Shown here in pieces: positions 56,558-64,000 of a stretch of DNA of 64,000 bases (the first letter of the stretch is position 1; every line of letters begins with the position of its first letter). The stretch is taken from contig MU832182.1 of assembly GCA_029204225.1 (NCBI GenBank), forward strand, positions 19,220 to 83,219. Direction: 5' to 3'. The position numbers and the translations under genes are program-made. Under the pieces are notes generated by a model, which searched no databases, was not told the DNA's origin, and saw only the letters and a program-made list of their open reading frames with translations. Source of the stretch: Diphasiastrum complanatum (lineage: Eukaryota > Streptophyta > Lycopodiopsida > Lycopodiales > Lycopodiaceae).

Positions 56558-57535
56558 GTGGCCACTTTTGAATAAACGAGCTGTTGACCCAAGAATTGTC
56601 TTCATCAGGAAGGTTCTTCCAATGAATTGGATATTCTTTATGAGCTTCCCATTTCACAATACCTTGTCCCGATATCCAACAATTTTGGCTGGTTCTAGAA
56701 CCATATTACTCTCATAATCCAATGGTGGTAGAGTAGCAGTTGCAGTTGAGTGTTCTCCCAAACTCCTCTTTAGAAGAGATACATGGAACACACGATGCAT
56801 ATGGGTCATTGACGGTAGATCTAGTTCGTAAATCAACTCTCCAATCTTCTTCACAATCTTGAAGGGTCCATAAAATCTCGGAGCCAACTTTTCACTTTGC
56901 AAGTCCGTTTTTGATCATCATATTGCTTCATTCGTATCTATGCTGCCTTAATATGCTCCCGATTGGCTCTCAAAATATCACTCATGTGCTGAACCTGGTC
57001 CACAACTGCTGGAACTACAACCTCTGACAAATTCGCACTAATGGGTTATAATGGTTCATGGCAATATAATGCAAAGAAACGTGTCATACCAATTGACACA
57101 TGTGGAGTGCTATTATAACAAAATTCAGCAAGGTACAACCAATCGACCCACTTTGTCTGGTGATCTGAAACAAAATGTCGCAAATAACACTCCAACCACT
57201 GGTTGACCCTTTCCGTTTGTCGATCAATTTCTAGATGAAATGATGTACTTAAGCACAATTTAGTGCCCAACTTGTCCATTAAAACCTTCCAGAAAGTGGA
57301 AATAAACCTGCCATCTCTATCACTCACTATCTCCTTCGGTATTCCATGTAACTTGAAGACATTTATCAAGAATATTTGTATCAGTAGTTTTATAAGGTAG
57401 GAAATGTGCATATTTTGTAAGCCGATCCACCACCACATAGATACCATCATATCCCCCAATCATTGTTGGCAAGGAAGGTATAAAATCCATACTAATATTT
57501 GTCCAAGGTTGTGTAGGAATAGATAACGGATGCAA
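56558..57535 (-). pseudogene. Ty3/gypsy relic I (chromovirus): integrase with chromodomain
   Basis: On the minus strand the integrase core starts at [15 protein letters not shown] (near 57475-57520), followed by [15 protein letters not shown], then [15 protein letters not shown] and RQTERVNQWLE. The C-terminal part (LAPRFYGPFKIVKKIGE, MHRVFHVSLLKR, 56654-56902) follows. A frame change then leads to HKEYPIHWKNLPDEDNSW (about 56575-56640), a chromodomain remnant. A chromodomain after the GPF/Y module marks the chromovirus lineage. There are frame breaks near 57400, 56900 and 56650, and nothing upstream of integrase remains. Confidence 0.85.
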
Positions 57536-60077
57536 TCATGCTTCGTTGTCCAAATCTTCGTTGCCCAATGACAGCATACGTGTAGAATCGATGTATAACT
57601 AAAGGCCTACCTGGCAACAAGTCTCCTTATGAAGTTTGGACTGCATCCAAACCTTCATTAAAGCATTTAAAATATTTGGATGCACTGCTATGCTCATGTC
57701 CCAAAGGACACAAGAAAGAAATTGTTGAAAATTGTCACTTTTCACTTGACATTGGTTATTGTAAATATTAATCAAACATTAGAATAATGTTGATGATCTG
57801 ATTTCACACGTGTGGAGCCTGTTCCCACGTGTGAAAGGATGTACTTTTCATACTTGTATATATCTAAATCGATTTTGTATCAATCTAGTTAGTGTGAACA
57901 TGATATGACTAGTTTTTTATTCAAGTTGACTAGTCACCTAGAAATTAGCCTTTCCTTGCATGTGCATGAGTAAATGCTCCCACATGGCAAGTGGATGTTC
58001 ACACGTGTGTATAGAGTACTAGAAGATAAGAGTTGACCATTTTTCTTAGATCCTATTTTGTAGGGAATATTCCTATATTCTAGGAGACTAGCTTTTTGGA
58101 TTTTAGCCGTATTCTAGAAGGTCAACTTTTGGATAAGGATCGAGGATGGATCAAATGGATAGATCTGAGTGATGTGGCACTCTTCACACGTGTGAAGACC
58201 TGCTAAACTGTACCAGACTCTTGGATGTACTTGATCCATAAAAGAATCATCATTTTGCTAAGAAGATTGATGAGACTTTTGCATTCTACACTTTTGTGAG
58301 ATTTCTAGTCATTTGTCTTGTGATTTCTATGAGTGATTGCTATCTAGGACAATTGTACTTGTTGTTTCAGGTGCAGGCCGTATTGTGGACAGTTTTCCAC
58401 ACGTGTGAGGCCGCTCTCACTAATTTATGATGTGTTGATCCATTGCTCTTGCTTAAATCCATGTGTAGTGAATCTAGATAAAGATCTAATGTGTAGAACT
58501 TGATAGATCCATTGATTAAGCAACCAATAACTCTCTATGATTGTTAAGTACAATCATTACTGTCCTAAAAACCGAAAAATTTATCAGAAATTAGATGAGC
58601 ATTCAATCAAAATTGTTTTTGTTGGCTATTCTTCTTCTAATGGCATGTATCAACTGTACAATATTGAAACCTTAAAGTTTCTACTAGCAGGGATGTGACT
58701 TTCGTTGAAGATCGGTTCATTGATCTGAAGGGCAAGAACCAGATCCAGTCTATTGACTCTGCCCCGACAACTAATGTATATCAGAATACTATTTTGATTC
58801 CTTCAAGTAGCCCGCATATATAGTCAAATTTGGAAGAAGACCGAGAAGCTACAACTCAAGAGCAAGGGAATTTTCACAAATTCCCAATGTTGACTACTAT
58901 GAAACCTTTAGCCCAGTGGTCAAGCACTCCTCTATCGACTGTTGCTATCCTATGCTGCTGTAGCCAACCTTGAGGTACACTAGATGGATGTACAAACAAC
59001 ATTCCTCAATGGATTCATTGAAGAGGACATATATGTGATCCAACCAAAAGGCTATGTCCTCAATGGTCAAGAAGATTGAGTATGCAAACTCCATAAAGCC
59101 TTGTATGGTCTGAAGCAATCATCGAGAGCTTGGTTTCACCGAATCAACATCTTCTTGATCGATCATGGATTCCAACCAAGCTCTGCATACTGTAATGTTT
59201 ATTTCAAGGTTGTCAAACAATCCTTTATCATTATCACACTATATGTAGATGATACGTTGCTTTTCAGCAACCATACCAAACTGATAAAGGGACCAAGAGG
59301 ATGCTATCCCAAGAGTTTGAGATGACAGATCTAGGGGAAGCACATTATTGTCTCGGGATACAAACCCATAGAGACAGAAATAAAAGGCTCATGTATCTTA
59401 CTCAACAGAGGTACTTATTCAATATTCTTTCAAAATTCAACCTAATTAATTATAAGCTTGTACATAATCCCATGATCTAGATTTGAAGTTATCTAAAGAG
59501 TAATGCCCTCAAACTAGTGAGGAAAAGAAAAAAAATGAAGGGGATATCTATATCAGTCAATTATCGAATCCTTGATGTATGTAATGATCTCTATAAGGCC
59601 TGATCTTGCATACCATGTCAGCTCTTTAAACCAATATATCGCGAACCCTGGTATGATCCACTAGAAAGCTCTTTTATGAGTACTCAGATATGTACGAGCT
59701 ACCATCAACCTATGCATATGCTATGGAGAGACTGATCCATCCAATATCCACACATTGCATGGATACACAGATGCAAATTGGGCAGGCAATATCGACACAA
59801 GAAATCCACCTCTGGATTTGTCTTCTTGCTCAATAATGGTCCAATATCTTGGAACATCCTAAAATAGACCTCCATCGCAATGTCTTCGACAGAGTCAAAA
59901 TATATTGTAGCCTCTCAAGCTACTAAAGAGGTAATTTGGTTGAGAAACTTATTGTCTGACATTGGGTTCAAACAATCTGCTCCAACAGTTATTCAATGCG
60001 ACAATCATAGTGTCATTGCATCATCTATTAATCTTATATTTCACTCTAGGGCAAGCACATAGAGATTAAGTACCACT
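57536..60077 (+). pseudogene. Ty1/copia relic J: integrase end, RT, RNase H
   Basis: Plus-strand copia. The integrase end (NKSPYEVWTASKPSLKHLK, about 57619-57675) is interrupted at about 57722 and resumes at about 58567 with a KIVFVGYSSSNGMYQLYN segment. RT pieces follow (59101-59325, with YVDDTLLFSN at about 59239-59268), then a broken thumb and the RNase H end (ASQATKEVIWLRNLLSDIG, about 59910-59966). It is cut at 60077 by the LTR of element K. Many stops and frame changes are present, so it is old. Confidence 0.8.
57723..58566 (+). repeat. LTR-like insertion inside copia J
   Basis: About 844 bp of non-coding sequence separates two collinear parts of the copia J integrase. It begins TGTTGAAAATTG, like the LTR at 60078 (TGTTGAAAATAA), and holds four copies of the CACACGTGTG-type palindrome also found in the copia LTRs. 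It is probably a solo LTR of a related family. The right end and target duplication are not fixed. Confidence 0.45.
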
Positions 60078-60611
60078 TGTTGAAAATAAAAAAGCCATCT
60101 ATTTTGACTTTTGGGGTCGATGAAGTTTTCCATCATGCATGTGGTTGTAGAATGTGAAAAAGCCAAATTTGGCCTAGTAGAAACTCGAGCCACTTCACAT
60201 GCATAGAGTCTAGTTTGCCAAATGTAACATGCAAAGCAAACTAATACTTGTATTGGCACATGCATGAACATTTGTACATATGTATTCTAGAAAGTGACAC
60301 ATGCAAAAAGTTGGTAGATGAAGTTGCATTTCTCAACATGCAAAGTTGTAGGTGTCAAGTTTTAGGTAGATACTACTCTTAGATGTGGACAAATGAGGGT
60401 CAAGGGCTAATCTACCTCGTGCTAGTACAATCACTATATATGTAAGTGAGATCCCTCACTATTTTTGTTGATGAATCAAGCATAGAAGCTATTCTCTTGT
60501 CAATTTGGATTTTCCTTTGTAAGCTTGAATTGCCATTCTCTCTCTTACTTGAGGAGAAGGTCTAGATTGTGATTTAGCCATTCCACACGTGTGAACTTCT
60601 GGAAATTTCAC
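60078..60611 (+). repeat. 5' LTR of copia K
   Basis: About 534 bp, starting TGTTGAAAAT and ending GAAATTTCACA directly before a primer-binding site. TG..CA ends and the TTTCACA terminus resemble the young copia family. Confidence 0.75.
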
Positions 60612-60624
60612 ATGGTATCAGAGC
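60612..60624 (+). other. Primer-binding site of copia K
   Basis: TGGTATCAGAGCC, initiator Met-tRNA type, abutting the LTR. The leader runs to 61377 and includes TTCACACGTGTGAA at 60797-60810. Confidence 0.9.
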
Positions 60625-61377
60625 CAAATTAAGCTTTGCATGTTATAACCAATTCATGTATGAGAAATTTTGAATTCTATTCAAGCTAGGAAGCAGTTTT
60701 TGACAAATTTCTATCAATTCTTGAGAAGTTTGTGGATCAAAGAGATCAAAATAGAAGTTTTCAGGTTTGAACAGGGATTGTACGGATTTCTGAGATTTCA
60801 CACGTGTGAAAATCAATCTACTTCATTTTAATTGTTCTCTTTGATGCTTAATCCAAAGATAGTGACTAGATAGCTTGTTGGAAAGCTAAAAAAAAGTCTA
60901 GTTTCCATTGCAATTTGTTTCAAATCAATCTGATGAGCCAATCAAAAGCTATAAGCTTTTGATTTAGTGTAGGTAGGATGCCTAGACCTGTTTGGACACT
61001 TTTTTTTATTTGACCAAAAATTGCTTGTTTGATCCAAAACCCATATTTGTGCATACCAATTTCACAAACTCGAGATCTAGACATTGTTCTGAGTTGTTTG
61101 ACACATTGCTTCATACAAAGGCATTGTATTTGAGTCAATTGTGGTTTCTTTGAGCATCCTTTACATGCCAAAGAAAGCTAGTACCAAAACTTGTCTAAAC
61201 TCCATTTCAAAGTGAGAGGTTGATCTAGTTTGTAGAACATTGGCAGAAATTTTGAGATCTATCTCAAATTTTGTTGCAAGATCTTGCATAGGAATTGGTA
61301 GTACACCCTTTGTGAGTCCTATAGTGAGAGAGGAGCAACATATCATTTTGTTCATTACAAGGATTTTTCACACATTA

Positions 61378-62397
61378 ATGGCCTCTATGGGATATTATGT
61401 CTTAGAAGCTAGTGAAAGACTAAACACCTCCAATTACTCTATTTGGAAGGTTAGAATGGAGTCTATCCTAATACTCCAAGATGTAATGGACATAGTTTTT
61501 GGACTTGAGGAGGAGCCTCAAGAACAACAAGAAGTACAAAAATATAAGAAGAGAGCTAGGATGGCTCTTTATTTTATAAAAATGAATGTCTCTAATGAGA
61601 TCTTAAGAGAAATTGGCTCTTGCACCACTTCCAAAGAAGCTTGGGATGCACTCAAGACTATCTATGAGGCAAAGAACACCTCTAGAATTCTTACTCTTAC
61701 GAATCAAAATTCTCAAAGTATCCAAAGAAGTGAGGAGAGTGCTTCTAATTATGTATTGAGGATCAAAGATCTTCATAGAGAGCTTCCTTTTGTTGGAGTC
61801 TCAGTCAACCAAGATGAGTTAGTTCAAGTCATCCTTAATGGCTTGAAAGAAAAATACGACAACCTTGTCCAATCTTATGCTATCAAGGAGTTACCAAACT
61901 TGGAGACTCTTCAATTTTCGAGGAAGCAAGACAAAAGTACAAGCTTTTGAGGATGGACAAGCTATCTCTCAATTATAATGAAGATGGAAAAGCAGAAAGG
62001 GAGGAGCAAGAACCAACAATACCATGCCTTCAACAAAGACAAAGCAAACGGCAAAGGCAAAGATGGAGAAGAAGATGGTTCTACAAATTTTTCTACCTCT
62101 AAGTTCAAGAAGAAGAAGAAGATCAAGTGTTTTTTTTGTGGCAAGAAAGGCCATTATGCCACTAATTGTTTCATGAAGAAGAATCAACTCAAGCAAGTCA
62201 ACATCATCAATGATAAAGAAGACGACTCTATTGCAAGTGAAGGAGAAGGATCCCTTATGGTATCAAGTTTCTCCTCTTCACCCTTCAAGAAGGATGGATT
62301 GATAGTGGTGCTTCATCACACATGTGTTGCTCCAAGAATTCTTTTAATTCTATTGTACCTTATGAAGGATTTAAGAAATCAATATACACAGCAAACT
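61378..62397 (+). pseudogene. Copia K gag and protease start (truncated)
   Basis: The start at 61378 (MASMGYYVLEASERL) is chosen by alignment with the young copia gag (MATNGGYMLESNDRL). The gag follows the same path (YSIWKVRMESI, MALYFIKMNVSNEI, CTTSKEAWDALK, VQVILNGLKEKYDNLVQSYA). Frame changes occur near 61910 and 61980. The CCHC knuckle (CFFCGKKGHYATNC) is at about 62129-62170. After another frame change the protease reads WIDSGASSHMCC (about 62297-62332). Sequence stops being copia K at about 62397. It is a diverged relative of the young family with everything after protease lost. Confidence 0.85.
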
Positions 62398-63127
62398 CTA
62401 CAAAAACAAGAAAACAAAAGGCTCAAGTTTTTCAGAACATCGAAAAATCCAGTATCGGATTTTTTCGACCCAATGTCAAGCCTAACAAACGGAGATTTTT
62501 CGACCCTGGATCAGATCGAATCAAGGTGGAATTATCCGGACGTCCTCAACCCTGGATCGGGGGTCAAATCGGGTTTGATGTTTTTGAACCTGACTATATT
62601 TTCGACCCAGTGTAAAAAAAAATCGATCCTTTATATATTTCTCGATACTTTGTAAAGTTCGATACTGTCGGTCTAAAATCCGACCCAACGACTTCGCATT
62701 GACAGTCCGTCTACATTGTACATGCAGTTATAGTTCTGAGGCGGTTGTAATAATTGTAGAAAATATCAGTTATAGATATTTTGAGTAGTATATCAAGATA
62801 AGTATATTCATCAGAAAACTTCTTCTGATCTTCTGATATCTAAAACATCTGATAATTGCTTCTATCAATTCATTCAGATAGTTTCGTTGCATGTATTATC
62901 ACACACAACAATCAGAGTTCTCATTATGTAGCTAGCTGAAGTTTTCACTTCATGCGATTGTACTCCTTGTGGATATTAATCAGAGTACATTTTGTCTCCA
63001 CTCTATTTTTGTTCCATTGCGCATTCTTTATTCCTTCATTTTGAACGTTCTGTTGCTAACTATGGCACTACTGATCCACGCACCAAGCTCGCTCCCAGCT
63101 TCCGCTCATTCCCATTGATTTTTGACA
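62398..63127 (+). repeat. LTR-like end of another copia (L)
   Basis: Non-coding sequence that ends TTTTTGACA directly before a TGGTATCAAAGC primer site. A TATA-like run (TTATATATTT) lies at 62631-62640. The start is uncertain: TGTAAAA at 62611 is the most likely TG end. The preceding 200 bp contain three TTTTCGACCC words. Confidence 0.5.
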
Positions 63128-63139
63128 TGGTATCAAAGC
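63128..63139 (+). other. Primer-binding site of copia L
   Basis: TGGTATCAAAGC, one mismatch from the initiator Met-tRNA complement, abutting the LTR end CA. Confidence 0.6.
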
Positions 63140-64000
63140 ATCTGTTTCTATCATAGCTCTACTAATCCGATATCATCTCGATTTTTCTGATTTTCCAACA
63201 AATACTACCAAAAATTGTGAGCATAAAGCGTTTGCCATTGATATTTTTTGGTTCCTTAAATTCCATATGTCCCACAAATATTTACCCCTACACATCGACA
63301 ACCATTGTAGAGAATAACTATAGTTTGAGTAGAGATCCTCACAAAATAAAACTATTTCAAAAGCAACAAAAGGCCCTTTTGTTTTGAGGGCAAGGGTTCT
63401 TGCTTGATAATCATAATTGTAATGGTATAGGCATATTGGTAAAGATGCTCTTCATGGTCACATGTTGTCATTGTTACATATTGAAAGATTTTATTAGCTA
63501 ATTTTTAGTGTCAAATATGACGACTTTAAATTGTTGGTCATCATAGTGAGAGGTCATTTTTGGCATACATATTTATAATGAAGATCTAATGCATTTTATA
63601 TGTGTAAATTAATTGACGTTGTTGATATTTTAAAACTCTGAGTCTAAGCTTTTCCACACTACTTAGTTTCTTGTCAAACTAATCATAATATACAAATATT
63701 CAACAAAGTACATTCATATACATGGAGTGCAAATTGCTTTTCTATAATGCTCCACAGTTTCAAGCATAAAGCCAAAGGCATTGATGTCATCTGTGTGGAG
63801 TTGAACTCTCAAACTCAAGATGGGGACATGAGAGGAATGCCACCATGGCAATCAACATAAAAAAACAAAATCAACATTTGTGCAAAAGAAAAAAGAAACT
63901 TGGAACCTTGCATTGTAGCTTATATTCCATATACTAATAAGGGCCCCATTAAAAGGAAACCATGTCAAGGTCAATAGGTTGAGTTGGGTGGGTATGAGAA
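63140..64000. other. Non-coding stretch to the window edge
   Basis: If element L were complete its gag would start here, but no gag-like frame is visible. AT-rich with no repeat recognised. Confidence 0.4.

Overview
This is eukaryotic nuclear DNA from a land plant, made almost entirely of transposable elements. The evidence is Ty1/copia and Ty3/gypsy polyproteins of plant type, initiator-Met-tRNA primer sites (TGGTATCAGAGC), short GT..AG introns, long (GA)n tracts, and one recognisable single-copy-type plant gene, a DMP/DUF679 membrane protein at 11296-11961 on the minus strand. Species cannot be fixed from the sequence. Layout: 1-7.1 kb holds three successive decayed copia fragments and an LTR-like end. 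7.1-13.7 kb is mostly non-coding, with minisatellites, microsatellites and the DMP gene. 13.8-17.2 kb is a 3'-truncated gypsy element with one LTR. 17.2-18.8 kb is a roughly 360-bp satellite in about five copies. 18.8-26.6 kb is a decayed minus-strand reading frame split in two by a complete, very young copia element (19602-25462). 26.6-37.8 kb contains repeats, a LINE tail and gypsy/copia relics. 37.8-39 kb is an unrecognised minus-strand gene-like unit with a TATA box. 39.9-47.3 kb is a gypsy relic interrupted by a second, nearly identical copy of the young copia element (41309-47169). 47.3-49.1 kb is the 3' half of another copia. 49.1-56.1 kb is the unusual part. 56.5-64 kb holds further gypsy and copia relics. 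The two young copia copies are each 5861 bp, with 653-bp LTRs, 5-bp target duplications (CAATG and ACCAC) and an intact 1316-codon gag-pol. I see one LTR-to-LTR difference in each and four amino-acid differences between them. They look like recent products of one active family. The most interesting stretch is 49.1-56.1 kb. A minus-strand gene there encodes a complete but degenerate histone H3-like domain, including an N-terminal tail with the R-x-K-Q-T-x-R pattern and several CENH3-like features, continuous in one frame with a Ulp1/SENP-type (C48) cysteine peptidase domain. It is transcribed away from an unrecognised two-exon plus-strand gene. The two are separated by about 0.8 kb holding ten copies of a palindromic motif (consensus GCGCACAAGTGCGATAT). 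Next to them is a multi-exon minus-strand gene that looks like a DDE-type transposase. Together they look like one decayed large DNA transposon of a kind I do not recognise, carrying a captured histone-protease fusion. All three genes carry in-frame stops, so this copy is a relic and intact relatives should be sought.
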